Origin: Succinispira mobilis DSM 6222
GTDB taxonomy: Bacteria > Bacillota > Negativicutes > Acidaminococcales > Succinispiraceae
DNA length: 64,000 bases
Assembly (NCBI RefSeq): GCF_000384135.1
Contig: NZ_KB913028.1
Span: 1,639,351-1,703,350, forward strand
Direction: 5' to 3'
Shown here: positions 43,379 to 52,227 of the stretch, piece by piece
Position numbering within the stretch: the stretch's first letter is position 1
Layout of the letters: each line of letters starts with the position of its first letter
Made by a program: the position numbers and the translations under genes
Notes under the pieces: generated by a model
Database searches by the model: none
Told to the model about the DNA's origin: nothing
Seen by the model: the letters and a program-made list of their open reading frames with translations, nothing else

Positions 43379-45193
43379 TCAAGTTCTATATTTATTAATA
43401 TCCTCCCGGAAATGACCAATTACAACTTTAAATTCACCTATTTTTTCCATCATATCCTGTAGTTTTTCATTATATGTTTGTACCGCTGCGCTTACTTCTT
43501 CACTTGCTGCAGAGTTTTCTTCAGAAATTGCCGCCAGTGATTCAATTTTACCGTACACTTGACCTAACCCAGTCATTTCATTTTCTAATTTTTCAATTGT
43601 ATCAACAATATTATCAGCAACATTCTGCACATTATCTACATACTTGACATTCTTTTCTACTACTTCGTTAAGTTGTTTACTTTCAATTTCTAAGACATCA
43701 TATTCTTCATCAATTTTTTCTACAACATTTTCAATTATATCCATAAGGACCTTTAAATCAGTCGTAATACTTACGGAGTGTTGTTGGGATTGTTCGGCTA
43801 ATTTACGTACTTCTTCAGCAACTACAGCAAACCCGCGCCCCTGTTCACCAGCTCTAGCCGCTTCAATAGCCGCATTTAAAGCTAATAAATTAGTTTGACC
43901 AGCAATCGCTGAAACCATCCCAGTAATTTCTGTAATTTTATTGGCTTGAGCCTGTAAATTATCTGCTGAATTCTTCACTTCTGCAAAGCTGTTTAAACTA
44001 TGTTCCAGTTTCGTACCTGAATTCTGCACCTCACCAAATCCACGACTTATTTCTTGCATTGCCTCTTCTAATTGAATTTTATTACGATTTTGTTCTAGAA
44101 CTACATTTTTCAAAGTATCTAAGTTCCCACTTAAAATTGCTACCGCTTCTGTAGTTTCCTCTGCTTGGTTGCCAGCAGCAGTTGCGACGTCATATACAAC
44201 CCCAGAAATGCTTTTTGAGGTATCGGTCATTCTTTCTGCTAAAAAATTAAAATTATCCGCATAGCGATTCATTTCGTCAGACGTTCCTTTAAAGCCTACA
44301 AATTCACGCTTAAGTCGCTTTTTATATTCCGACAAACCCTTCATGATATCTTCATATTCATCATTTGTATATAACTTGGTTTCTAAAAAATATTTTTTAT
44401 CTCTAATATTTTCTATTTCTGCTTTAATAACAGCCAATGGCTTTAATAACATAGCGGCACTAGCACTTGCTAAAACTCCTACAACTAGCGAAAACCAATA
44501 AGGAACACTCGCACCTAAAGCATTAGCAAGCAAACTTAAACCTAAAGTTGCCAGTAATACAGCCACACCAATTTTTCCTGCCAAACTGTTAATTACCCCG
44601 AAAGATAACAACTTATTTAACCTAAACGTCTTATTACTAGTTATTGGTTTTTCAAACTTCATTTTAATTTTCATATGCTCATTAGAACTTTCTAAAACTT
44701 GCATTTCTAATTTTTCTTTAAAATGTTCTGCTCCGCCTGCCAATAATCCTTTTAAATAACCAAACATCCCCCGTTTAGAACGATAACTAAAAATAGCCTC
44801 ATATTCTGAAATCGGTTCAATTAAAATTTCCGGCGGTTTTGATCCAGGAATGCGTTGCACTACTACCACATGAACATCATACATAGACCGTAAAAAAGAA
44901 TATAAATTTTCTTGTTGAAAGAAAGCGGGATAAACTTTAAAAAAAGTTTTTACATTATCTTTGCCAATTATCAACCAAACTTCATCTTCCGTTTTATTTG
45001 CTGCTTTTGCCAATAAACTGATAAACTTTTTTACTTCACTATCGCTGATATCCTCTGTTGGCATAATAATTCTGTCTTTTGCCCAACCAGTCTCCTGCAT
45101 AATTTTTCCAATTAACTCTGTACCCCAAGTTTTATTTGCAGTTTCTATCCATGTAGCCACAACTGTCCCTTTTATAATGCTCACCCCAATCAA
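43379..45193 (-). CDS. Chemoreceptor with N-terminal H-NOX haem gas-sensor domain
   Basis: The protein has up to 604 residues. Residues 1-190 are an H-NOX (HNOB) domain: [34 protein letters not shown] with the haem ligand H108, PGSKPPEIL, and the haem-propionate motif Y137-R-S139-K-R141. Y146 matches Y140 of Thermoanaerobacter Tar4H, which stabilises bound O2. Two membrane helices (about 209-260) and a signalling domain with [20 protein letters not shown] follow. Offsetting by six residues reproduces Tar4H numbering exactly, so the real start may be GTG 45184 or later; TTG 45193 is the outer limit. It probably senses O2 (or NO) and steers swimming. Confidence 0.92.
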   Translation of the reverse strand: MIGVSIIKGTVVATWIETANKTWGTELIGKIMQETGWAKDRIIMPTEDISDSEVKKFISLLAKAANKTEDEVWLIIGKDNVKTFFKVYPAFFQQENLYSFLRSMYDVHVVVVQRIPGSKPPEILIEPISEYEAIFSYRSKRGMFGYLKGLLAGGAEHFKEKLEMQVLESSNEHMKIKMKFEKPITSNKTFRLNKLLSFGVINSLAGKIGVAVLLATLGLSLLANALGASVPYWFSLVVGVLASASAAMLLKPLAVIKAEIENIRDKKYFLETKLYTNDEYEDIMKGLSEYKKRLKREFVGFKGTSDEMNRYADNFNFLAERMTDTSKSISGVVYDVATAAGNQAEETTEAVAILSGNLDTLKNVVLEQNRNKIQLEEAMQEISRGFGEVQNSGTKLEHSLNSFAEVKNSADNLQAQANKITEITGMVSAIAGQTNLLALNAAIEAARAGEQGRGFAVVAEEVRKLAEQSQQHSVSITTDLKVLMDIIENVVEKIDEEYDVLEIESKQLNEVVEKNVKYVDNVQNVADNIVDTIEKLENEMTGLGQVYGKIESLAAISEENSAASEEVSAAVQTYNEKLQDMMEKIGEFKVVIGHFREDINKYRT

Positions 45194-45195
45194 AA

Positions 45196-45269
45196 TGTGT
45201 AAAACCTAAAAATTGCCTAGATATATTATTGTAATTAGACAATTGGTCTTATTTTTTTGCTTTTACACA
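45196..45269. repeat. Separated inverted repeat in the H-NOX receptor leader
   Basis: TGTGTAAAA at one end and TTTTACACA at the other form a perfect 9-bp inverted repeat 56 bases apart, between promoter and start codon. It may be a protein-binding pair or an RNA stem. Confidence 0.3.
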
Positions 45270-45298
45270 ATTATAATACAGGCTTAGCTGGTATACAA
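45270..45298 (-). promoter_or_regulatory. Promoter of the H-NOX chemoreceptor gene
   Basis: TTGTAT, 17 bases, TATAAT on the minus strand, about 75 bases before the start. It is of housekeeping type. Confidence 0.65.
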
Positions 45299-45315
45299 TA
45301 GTAAAAAAACTATAT

Positions 45316-46083
45316 CTAATATACTGGAATATTTTTTCTAAACATCTCCGCTATAATAGTTTCCATAGTATAAGTTCCAGGAACCTGTTGCAATAAATAT
45401 TTAACCGCAAAAATAGCCCCTTGTCCAAAAGCAGCACGATTAATACTTTCGTGTGAAAGTCTAATTATTTGATTAGGCATACCGAAAATTATTTCATGCC
45501 TGCCAATTATTCCCCCTACTCTAATAGAGTTAATATGTTCTTTAGCATCTAATTCTAAAGCTTTCGCTATTTTTCTAGCTGTTCCTGATACTTCCGGTTT
45601 TTCTTTGAAATGTTCTTCTACAATCTCAATGTCAGCATGAGGCAATATTTTTTGCAAAATTTGTGCGGCTACCATTAAAACGTTGATCCCTAGCGTTATA
45701 TTCGGAGAGTGTAGTACTGGTGCCACCCTAGCATATTCTTGCAGGAGTTCTAATTCTGATTGTTCATAGTGCGAGATTGCAGATACTATAGCTGTACCAT
45801 TTTCCGCTGCCTTTTTATAGATATGTAAACCTTGTGAATCCGAAAAATCTACAATTACATCTACTTGGTGTTCTGCAAAAAACCCCTCTGTTACATCTGC
45901 AAAAGAATATATTTTACCTGCATCAAATTCATGTCCTAAAAGTCTACTAGCATACTTTGAGCGTTCTTCTTGACCTTTTCTCATTACCCAGCAAACATCA
46001 AAGCTATCTTCTTTTAAAAATTCATTTACAACTAGTTTACCTGTTTTACCAAATCCAACTATCCCTACTCTTGTTTTTTTCAT
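45316..46083 (-). CDS. 4-hydroxy-tetrahydrodipicolinate reductase-like protein (DapB family)
   Basis: DapB reduces a tetrahydrodipicolinate precursor in lysine and diaminopimelate synthesis. The 255-residue protein has the NAD(P) motif GIVGFGKTGKLV, SPNITLGINVL, RVGGIIGRHEIIFG and the C-terminal RAAFGQGAIFAVKYL. The catalytic segment usually written EAHHRxKxDAPSGTA reads EEHFKEKPEVSGTA: one His and Lys stay, the second His is Phe and DAP is replaced by PEV. It could be an ordinary but divergent DapB or a related dehydrogenase. The gene stands alone, with an unusually structured 260-base upstream region. Confidence 0.75.
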   Translation of the reverse strand: MKKTRVGIVGFGKTGKLVVNEFLKEDSFDVCWVMRKGQEERSKYASRLLGHEFDAGKIYSFADVTEGFFAEHQVDVIVDFSDSQGLHIYKKAAENGTAIVSAISHYEQSELELLQEYARVAPVLHSPNITLGINVLMVAAQILQKILPHADIEIVEEHFKEKPEVSGTARKIAKALELDAKEHINSIRVGGIIGRHEIIFGMPNQIIRLSHESINRAAFGQGAIFAVKYLLQQVPGTYTMETIIAEMFRKNIPVY

Positions 46084-46108
46084 TGTCTATATCGCTACTT
46101 AAATTGAA

Positions 46109-46137
46109 ACTTAATAATTACTCTTTAATTATTAAGT
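46109..46137. repeat. Hairpin upstream of dapB-like gene
   Basis: ACTTAATAATTA and TAATTATTAAGT form a perfect 12-bp AT-only inverted repeat with a five-base loop, 26 bases before the minus-strand start codon. Confidence 0.45.
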
Positions 46138-46166
46138 CGTAAAACAAGTAACAACTTCACCTCTCT

Positions 46167-46201
46167 TTAATGTAGTTTATTTTTCAATTATACTACATTA
46201 A
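46167..46201. promoter_or_regulatory. Inverted repeat flanking a -10 box upstream of dapB-like gene
   Basis: TTAATGTAGT and ACTACATTAA are perfect 10-bp complements separated by 15 bases. On the minus strand a TATAAT lies at the edge of the first arm, so a protein bound here would cover the promoter. A GAGAGGTG follows but leads only to a nine-codon frame. Confidence 0.4.
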
Positions 46202-46305
46202 TCAAGTACTTGTATAGTTTTTGTTGCTTTGAAAATCCAATTAAATTTATCTTTATTGAATAATTAATTACTTTAAGATTGCAACTTTCTAAATGATTTT
46301 ATCTG

Positions 46306-46314
46306 TGATATTAT
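46306..46314 (+). promoter_or_regulatory. Extended -10 promoter of the histidine kinase gene
   Basis: TG-A-TATTAT on the plus strand, 43 bases before the start codon. A weak TTTCTA lies 17 bases upstream. Confidence 0.45.
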
Positions 46315-46356
46315 TAGAGAAAATACAGTCTGATAGACATCTAGGAGGTGGTGAAA

Positions 46357-48840
46357 ATGTTAAAATCGCTCCGTTCTCAGCTAATAATTATAGTTTCGGT
46401 TATGGTCATTTTAACTTTGTCAACTTCTATGTCTGTTTCATTTTATCTAAATTCCAATGATTTCGAACAGCATATTCGTGAAACAAACTCTATTATGGCC
46501 GAAAGTCTTGCAGCTAATATTAGGCAATATATGGAAAAAGCTTATAATATAAGCTTTGAGTTATCTGAAAACCCAGACATTATAAATTTTATACCAGAAA
46601 AGCAATCTATAATGCTCGAAGATTCTATAAAACACTATCCTTTTTTTCAATTGTTTGCCACGCACTCTCTCAATGGCGATCAAGTAGCTCGTTCTAGTGG
46701 AGTTCCCGCTAATCGCTCTGATCGTTGGTGGTTCAAAAAATTTCTTGTTGAAAAAAAAGATTATATTGGGCACTCTTATTATTCGGTTTTTTCCAATACA
46801 GCTATTATCACAATGATTCATGGTATTTATGATAAAGAAGCTTTAGTTGGCGTACTTATGTCAGATATCGAAACCAAAACCCTCCAGCCCATGGTCGAAA
46901 AATACAATTCCGGACCTGGAAGTTATGCCTACATTTTAGACGGTTCTGGCTTTGTAGTCGTCCATCCTGATAAAAAACAAGTTTATGAAATATATAACTA
47001 TAAAACACAAAAAAAATTCAGTCTGCGCAAGGATGCCAATGGAATTCCCTTAAGAGATGATCGAGGCTACGAATTAACAGAAGAAATTGATTTTAAGATC
47101 CCTGAAAAATTAAAAATTATAATTGATAATGTTATGCAAGGTAAAACTGGATTAGGTGAATATACCGATTTTAATGGTGATGAATACATCTGTGCCTATC
47201 GTAGCATCCCTTTACCTGGAAACTCTGATCCTTGGAACTTAATTATGGTCCAAAAAAAGAATACCGCCTTTGCCTTTCTTAAAACTGTAGCTTGGAAGAA
47301 TTCTTTAGTCGGATTTTTGGTTTTAGTAATTTCAATTTTTTCAACTTACAAATTTGCAACACGTATAACTAAACCCCTAACAAATATTGTAACCACTACC
47401 GAAATAGTAGCTAGTGGCAACTTTAATGTTGCTGTAAATCCTAGTGGTGAAAAAAATGAAATTGGACTTTTAGAAGCTAGTATCAACCAAATGATTGTAA
47501 ATTTGAAAACTATGATGCAAGAACTAGAAACGAAAAACTTTCTTTTAAGAAAAGAAATACAAGAAAAACTAGCTGTTCAAAACACTTTAGCTTTTTCCGA
47601 AGAAAAATACTCCAAAGCTTTCCATCACGCCGCTGATATTGTCGCAATTATCAATGCCAGAACCCAGAAATATCTCGAACTAAACGACTCTTTTTATCGA
47701 ACTTTTGGCTATACTCCTCAGGAAGTAATCGGTAAATCTGCTATCGATATCGGACTATGGGTTTCTATGCAGGAGCGAGACAATATTTTAGCAATGCTTG
47801 ACAACCAAGAAATCGTCCGCAACGTTGAAGTATGTTGGCAAACTAAAACTGGCGATACTCGTTGGGGCCTTTGTTCTGTCGAAAAATTTACAATTGCTGG
47901 CGAAGAATATTTTCTTCAAGTTTGGCATGATATTACAACAACCAAAGAAATTAACGCCCAATTAGTAGCTGCTAAAGAAGATTTAGAAATCAAAGTAGAC
48001 CTGCGAACACAAGAATTAACCGCAGTAAATCAAGAATTACGCTCTATGAACGAAACGCTTTCACATACTTTAGAACAATTACAACTAACGCAAGAACAGT
48101 TAGTTCAATCTGCTAAGATGGCTTCCTTAGGTAGTTTAGTTGCTGGTATTGCACATGAGGTTAATACGCCGATTGGAGTTAGTGTTACGGCAGCTTCTTA
48201 TTTGTCTGATTTAAATAAAAAACTTAATAGCAGTTATGAAAAAAGCTCCCTATCAAGAGAAGAATTAGAAATTTATTTAAACGATTCAGAACAATCTTTG
48301 GCGATTCTTCTTTCCAATTTAAATAGAGCCGCTAATCTTATAAGCAGTTTTAAAAAAGTTTCCGTTGACCAGTCTAACGAAAATAAGCGAAATTTCATTG
48401 TAAATGAGTACTTAAACGAAATTCTTTTAACTTTAAAACCTAAATTCAAAAATACCAGTTTACTTGTCAACATTGATGGCGATCCTAACTTGGAAATATG
48501 TAGTTGTCCCGGGTCTTTAGGACAGATTTTAACCAATTTGCTAGATAATTCTTTAATTCATGCTTTCGATGCTAAATCAATTTCACCTAGAATTGATATT
48601 AGTTTTAAACTTGAAAATCGGAACTTTATTTTAATATATTCCGATAATGGTAAGGGTATGTCTGAAAGCGTTCGCCAAAAAATTTTCGATCCTTTTTTCA
48701 CCACTAAAAGAAGTGAAGGGGGGACTGGATTAGGAATGCACATTGTTTATAATATTGTTAAGCAGACTTTTTTAGGTAATATAGAGTGTTCCAGCACTGT
48801 CGGTAGTGGAACTAGTTTTAAAATAACTTTTCCAGTTTAA
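46357..48840 (+). CDS. Transmembrane sensor histidine kinase (cache-HAMP-PAS-HisKA)
   Basis: The 827-residue kinase starts at ATG 46357 behind GGAGGTGG. A helix at about 10-30, a double-cache periplasmic sensor (about 35-300, with SDRWWFKKFL and GSGFVVVHPDKKQVYE), a second helix (about 310-330), HAMP (about 330-385) and PAS (about 415-530) are followed by a long coiled coil. The HisKA box is ASLGSLVAGIAHEVNTPIG. The ATPase domain has QILTNLLDNSLIHAF, DNGKGM and GGTGLGMHIV. It is followed after 26 bases by a REC-HD-GYP regulator, its likely partner. The signal is unknown. Confidence 0.9.
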   Translation: MLKSLRSQLIIIVSVMVILTLSTSMSVSFYLNSNDFEQHIRETNSIMAESLAANIRQYMEKAYNISFELSENPDIINFIPEKQSIMLEDSIKHYPFFQLFATHSLNGDQVARSSGVPANRSDRWWFKKFLVEKKDYIGHSYYSVFSNTAIITMIHGIYDKEALVGVLMSDIETKTLQPMVEKYNSGPGSYAYILDGSGFVVVHPDKKQVYEIYNYKTQKKFSLRKDANGIPLRDDRGYELTEEIDFKIPEKLKIIIDNVMQGKTGLGEYTDFNGDEYICAYRSIPLPGNSDPWNLIMVQKKNTAFAFLKTVAWKNSLVGFLVLVISIFSTYKFATRITKPLTNIVTTTEIVASGNFNVAVNPSGEKNEIGLLEASINQMIVNLKTMMQELETKNFLLRKEIQEKLAVQNTLAFSEEKYSKAFHHAADIVAIINARTQKYLELNDSFYRTFGYTPQEVIGKSAIDIGLWVSMQERDNILAMLDNQEIVRNVEVCWQTKTGDTRWGLCSVEKFTIAGEEYFLQVWHDITTTKEINAQLVAAKEDLEIKVDLRTQELTAVNQELRSMNETLSHTLEQLQLTQEQLVQSAKMASLGSLVAGIAHEVNTPIGVSVTAASYLSDLNKKLNSSYEKSSLSREELEIYLNDSEQSLAILLSNLNRAANLISSFKKVSVDQSNENKRNFIVNEYLNEILLTLKPKFKNTSLLVNIDGDPNLEICSCPGSLGQILTNLLDNSLIHAFDAKSISPRIDISFKLENRNFILIYSDNGKGMSESVRQKIFDPFFTTKRSEGGTGLGMHIVYNIVKQTFLGNIECSSTVGSGTSFKITFPV

Positions 48841-48866
48841 ATATCCCCAACTTAGGAGGCAAGAAT

Positions 48867-50429
48867 ATGGATTCAAATTCTACGACTAGCATGGATGACT
48901 GGCTTTTAAAAGAAAAATCTCCTATCCAAAACAAACTCCCAGAATTGGGGAATCATTGGAAAGTTTTAATTGTAGATGATGAAGAAGCTGTCCACAGCAT
49001 TACTAAATTAGCATTAAGCAATTTGATCTTCGCCAATAAAAGCATCGAGTTTTTTAGCGCTTTCTCAGCTGCTCAAGCTAAAACAATTTTAACTGCTCAT
49101 CCTGATATTGCCGTAATACTTTTAGATGTTGTCATGGAAGAAGATAATGCTGGCCTAAAGTTAGCCGAATATATTCGTTATAATTTAGAGAATCGTATAG
49201 TGCGAATTATCTTACGAACTGGCCAGCCTGGACAAGCCCCTGAAGAAAAAGTCATCTTAGAATACGATATAAATGACTATAAAGAAAAAACGGAACTGAC
49301 CGCCAGAAAACTGTATAGCTCCATGATTACTGCTTTGCGCTCCTATCAAGATTTAGAGCGGATTAATTATAGTAAGCTAGGTTTGGAAAAAATCTTAGAT
49401 GCGACAGCAACAATTTTCGCCATCCAATCTATTAAAAAATTCGCCACAGGTGTTCTTGAACAATTAGCAGCCCTCTTAAATATTAATGGTACTGCACTTT
49501 GTGTTCATCCCCAAGGTCTAATTGCCACTCGTGAAAGAACTACCGATTTTTTAGTTCTTGCCGGCACTGGTCAATTTAATAAAGTAATCGGTCTACCAAT
49601 TTCCTCTGTTTTACCAGCCAAAATTAATAGTGAAATTGAAGCGATATTTGCAAGCAACAATTGTAATTTTCACAAAGGAACTAGCTATGTTTTATTTAGG
49701 AGTAAGCAAGGTTCAGATGGAATTCTTTATCTGGAAAGCAGTAAAAACCTTGATGAATTTGATCAAAATTTAATCGATATTTTTTGTGTAAATATCTGCA
49801 TAGCTTTTGACAACTTGGAATTAAGTAGGGAAATTGAAGAGACACAACGAGATTGTATTTACACTCTAGGTGAAGCTGCTGAAGCTCGTTCTCAAGAAAC
49901 TGGCAATCACGTAAAACGCGTTGCTGAATGTTGCTGGCTGTTGGCATTAAAGTATGGTCTGAGTTCCGAAGAGGCTGCTCTCTTGCGCATGGCTTCGCCA
50001 ATGCATGATATTGGTAAATTAGCTATTCCCGACAGCATCCTAAACAAACCGGGGAAACTGACTGCTGAAGAATTTTCTATAATGCAAAACCACTGTGAAA
50101 TCGGTTATTATATTATGAAAAAATCCCCACGCGCTATTTTGCAAACTGCTGCGATGATTGCCTATCAACATCACGAAAAATTCGATGGCACTGGTTACCC
50201 TCAAAAGCTTAATGGTTCTGAAACACATATTTTTAGCCGCATTACTGCTTTAATAGATGTTTTTGATGCTCTACATAGCGATAGAGTATATAAGAAGGCC
50301 TGGCCACTATCAGAAATTATTGAACTACTTCAACAAGAAAAAGGAAAACATTTCGACCCTCAATTAGTTGATTTGTTTCTAGCAAATTTAGATGAATTTC
50401 TAGACATATATCGTAAATTACCAGATTAA
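48867..50429 (+). CDS. Response regulator with HD-GYP c-di-GMP phosphodiesterase domain
   Basis: The 520-residue regulator starts at ATG behind TTAGGAGG. It has a receiver (about 30-155, VLIVDDEE and the phosphorylation site in VILLDVVMEED), a middle DUF3369-like domain (about 170-330) and an HD-GYP domain (about 335-515). Catalytic motifs are complete: GNHVKRVAE, SPMHDIGKLAIPDSILNKPG, HCEIGYYIMK, AYQHHEKFDGTGYP and ALIDVFDAL. HD-GYP enzymes hydrolyse c-di-GMP. With the cyclase and two c-di-GMP riboswitches at 23-34 kb, the window holds both arms of the signal. Confidence 0.92.
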   Translation: MDSNSTTSMDDWLLKEKSPIQNKLPELGNHWKVLIVDDEEAVHSITKLALSNLIFANKSIEFFSAFSAAQAKTILTAHPDIAVILLDVVMEEDNAGLKLAEYIRYNLENRIVRIILRTGQPGQAPEEKVILEYDINDYKEKTELTARKLYSSMITALRSYQDLERINYSKLGLEKILDATATIFAIQSIKKFATGVLEQLAALLNINGTALCVHPQGLIATRERTTDFLVLAGTGQFNKVIGLPISSVLPAKINSEIEAIFASNNCNFHKGTSYVLFRSKQGSDGILYLESSKNLDEFDQNLIDIFCVNICIAFDNLELSREIEETQRDCIYTLGEAAEARSQETGNHVKRVAECCWLLALKYGLSSEEAALLRMASPMHDIGKLAIPDSILNKPGKLTAEEFSIMQNHCEIGYYIMKKSPRAILQTAAMIAYQHHEKFDGTGYPQKLNGSETHIFSRITALIDVFDALHSDRVYKKAWPLSEIIELLQQEKGKHFDPQLVDLFLANLDEFLDIYRKLPD

Positions 50430-50527
50430 AAACACAGGTATTCCAAAAATAAATTGCTAAAATTATAGAGCATATTAATTCATGCTTCATGTTCTGCATT
50501 TATTTTAGTTGGATACCTGTGTTTTTT
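50428..50527. terminator. 100-base nested hairpin between convergent genes
   Basis: AAAAACACAGGTAT-CC pairs with GGATACCTGTGTTTTT (outer), AAAAATAAAT with ATTTATTTT (middle) and AGCAT with ATGCT (inner). It begins at the stop of the HD-GYP gene and ends 18 bases before the stop of the NlpC/P60 gene, with T runs on both strands. It is probably a bidirectional terminator, though far larger than needed. Confidence 0.7.
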
Positions 50528-50545
50528 CTTTTTTAATTATTCCTA

Positions 50546-51835
50546 TCAACGATAGTCTACAGCTGTAGTCAAGGTCTCTAGTAAAGATTTACCAGTGCGC
50601 ATTAAAATATCTAAATCGGTAACAACAACTTTCATAATTGGAAGCCTTACTATTTCACCTTGAGCATTATATCTGCCTTGACTACCAAGTGCATGAATAA
50701 CATATTGTTTTTCACCTTTCTCTCCCAAATACAACATTGTATGTCCATCCTTAAACAGTACTGTTGCTGGGGGTAAGCCTTTTATCAAAGCAACTTTATC
50801 GGCGTTAGACTTATTATTCAAACAAACAATACTAGCACTAGCAGTTTCTTGTTGGTCAGCATTACGTGGTAATTGTAAGCCAACCGTACGATATATATTT
50901 TCAATAAAGCTAGAACAATCTACACTATCATGTAAACCACCCCAACCATAAGGTTCTCCCTGAAATTTAAAAGCTTGCCTTATGATATTGGCTCTATTAT
51001 AAGCAATATAACCTTCATTTACACCCTGAAGGCGTATTTTTTTACGCTGTTCTTGCAAAAAACCCTGATTATCTCGTTTTGGTAAAATAATTTCATACTC
51101 AGAACCTTTGGGTTTTTTAGTCAAAATTATTTTACTCCCCATCTGCCAAAGTAATTCTTCTTTTAAATTCATCATCTTCAAAAGTGGCTCTGTAACAATT
51201 AAAAATTTATCTGGGTTCGCATACTTTAACCAATCATTTTTATCTTTAGCTATTGCCAAATCTCTACTGTTTACCCATCCACGATAATTTTTAGTTTGCA
51301 CGAAATAAAAATTTAAATCTTTACTTTGCCATAGTACTATTACAGCTTCACTTGGATCTATTGCTGTTTCTTGAAATAAGTCAAATTCCAAATCGTTTTT
51401 ACTTTCATATACAGCTTCATCGCTCGGGAAAGTTCTTATATTACTGCGTCTAATAGTTACTGCATATTTAATCATTACTGTCGCTGGCAAATTTTCGATG
51501 TTTCTTTGCAATTCTAAATTTGCTTTCCAACCTGCATTTATCAATTCTCCTCGCCGATAAAGTTCTTCTCTAGGCATTTCCGCCGCACTCAAATAGCGAA
51601 CTACCTCTTCTCTGTTTAAGTATTTAGGATATTCTATTAAATTTGGCATATCGCCAACTTGTAGCTGTTGAATTAAATAATTATAGCTTTTTATCTCCTC
51701 CTTCTCTAAAACAATTTCATTCAAACTTTCCTGTTCTAACCAAACTTTTAAATCTATTTTTTCCGCGACAACAAGACTATTGTTAGAAATAATTATCCCC
51801 ATGAAAACTAGACTAATAACCACTATTTTTAACAT
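50546..51835 (-). CDS. Exported NlpC/P60 cell-wall endopeptidase with SH3-like domain
   Basis: The 429-residue protein has a signal peptide (cleavage near LVVAEK). A helical region (about 30-115), SH3-like domains (about 120-270, with IRRSNIRTFPSD and YRGWVNSRDLA) and the C-terminal NlpC/P60 domain (about 285-410) follow. The catalytic Cys is in GGLHDSVDCSSFI and His in KDGHTMLYLG, the domain order of SH3-NlpC/P60 gamma-D-Glu-diamino-acid endopeptidases. It would cut or remodel peptidoglycan stems. The start is ATG with AGGAGGAAG upstream. It appears to be monocistronic. Confidence 0.88.
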   Translation of the reverse strand: MLKIVVISLVFMGIIISNNSLVVAEKIDLKVWLEQESLNEIVLEKEEIKSYNYLIQQLQVGDMPNLIEYPKYLNREEVVRYLSAAEMPREELYRRGELINAGWKANLELQRNIENLPATVMIKYAVTIRRSNIRTFPSDEAVYESKNDLEFDLFQETAIDPSEAVIVLWQSKDLNFYFVQTKNYRGWVNSRDLAIAKDKNDWLKYANPDKFLIVTEPLLKMMNLKEELLWQMGSKIILTKKPKGSEYEIILPKRDNQGFLQEQRKKIRLQGVNEGYIAYNRANIIRQAFKFQGEPYGWGGLHDSVDCSSFIENIYRTVGLQLPRNADQQETASASIVCLNNKSNADKVALIKGLPPATVLFKDGHTMLYLGEKGEKQYVIHALGSQGRYNAQGEIVRLPIMKVVVTDLDILMRTGKSLLETLTTAVDYR

Positions 51836-51955
51836 ATTATCTTCCTCCTATCAACGAAATATTATATATTTCTATTTGCAAATTATCAAGCTAACAATAC
51901 TATTAAATTTATAATTATTAATACCATAATATTTTCCACTTAAACTAAAAATAAG

Positions 51956-52066
51956 CTATTTCCCAGAAAATATTCTTGTATTCTTGTATACTTTTCTATC
52001 TCTCTTGCCAAATTTAATATTTTGTTGTAAATTATATATTGTCATCTCAGTACTTCGTTTTTTCAT
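51956..52066 (-). CDS. Possible small basic protein, 36 aa
   Basis: A 36-codon frame starts at ATG 52066 with AGAGGAG ten bases upstream and ends at TAG 51956. The product begins MKKRSTEMTIYNLQQNIKFG and contains eleven Lys/Arg residues; it has no membrane helix. It lies 120 bases before the NlpC/P60 gene on the same strand. I do not recognise it. The good ribosome site is the main argument; it could be chance in AT-rich DNA. The rest of the 51836-52088 gap shows nothing else clear. Confidence 0.3.
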   Translation of the reverse strand: MKKRSTEMTIYNLQQNIKFGKRDRKVYKNTRIFSGK

Positions 52067-52088
52067 ACCAGATATACTCCTCTAAAAA

Positions 52089-52116
52089 TTGCAATACTTA
52101 AATTCAAAACTATAAA
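52089..52116 (+). promoter_or_regulatory. Promoter of the C4-dicarboxylate carrier gene
   Basis: TTGCAA, 16 bases, TATAAA on the plus strand. The -10 box directly abuts a long palindrome. Confidence 0.55.
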
Positions 52117-52158
52117 GATTATTATATCTAATTTTTTTAAAAATTAGATATAATAATC
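52117..52158. repeat. Perfect 42-base palindrome at the start of the dicarboxylate carrier transcript
   Basis: GATTATTATATCTAATTTTT and its exact 20-base complement are separated by two T residues. It begins at the first base after the -10 box, so it is either an operator covering the start site or a very long 5' RNA hairpin. Confidence 0.6.
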
Positions 52159-52227
52159 AATTATGCAAAATATTTCAGTGTTGCTAATTGATTTTAAATT
52201 TAAAAGTTAAAGAGGAGTGTATTTTTT

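Noticed and set aside
46125-46154. Nine-codon leader peptide upstream of the dapB-like gene
   Set aside because: A GAGAGGTG site precedes it, but the peptide is Leu-rich without lysine codons, so it does not fit a lysine attenuator. Chance is likely.
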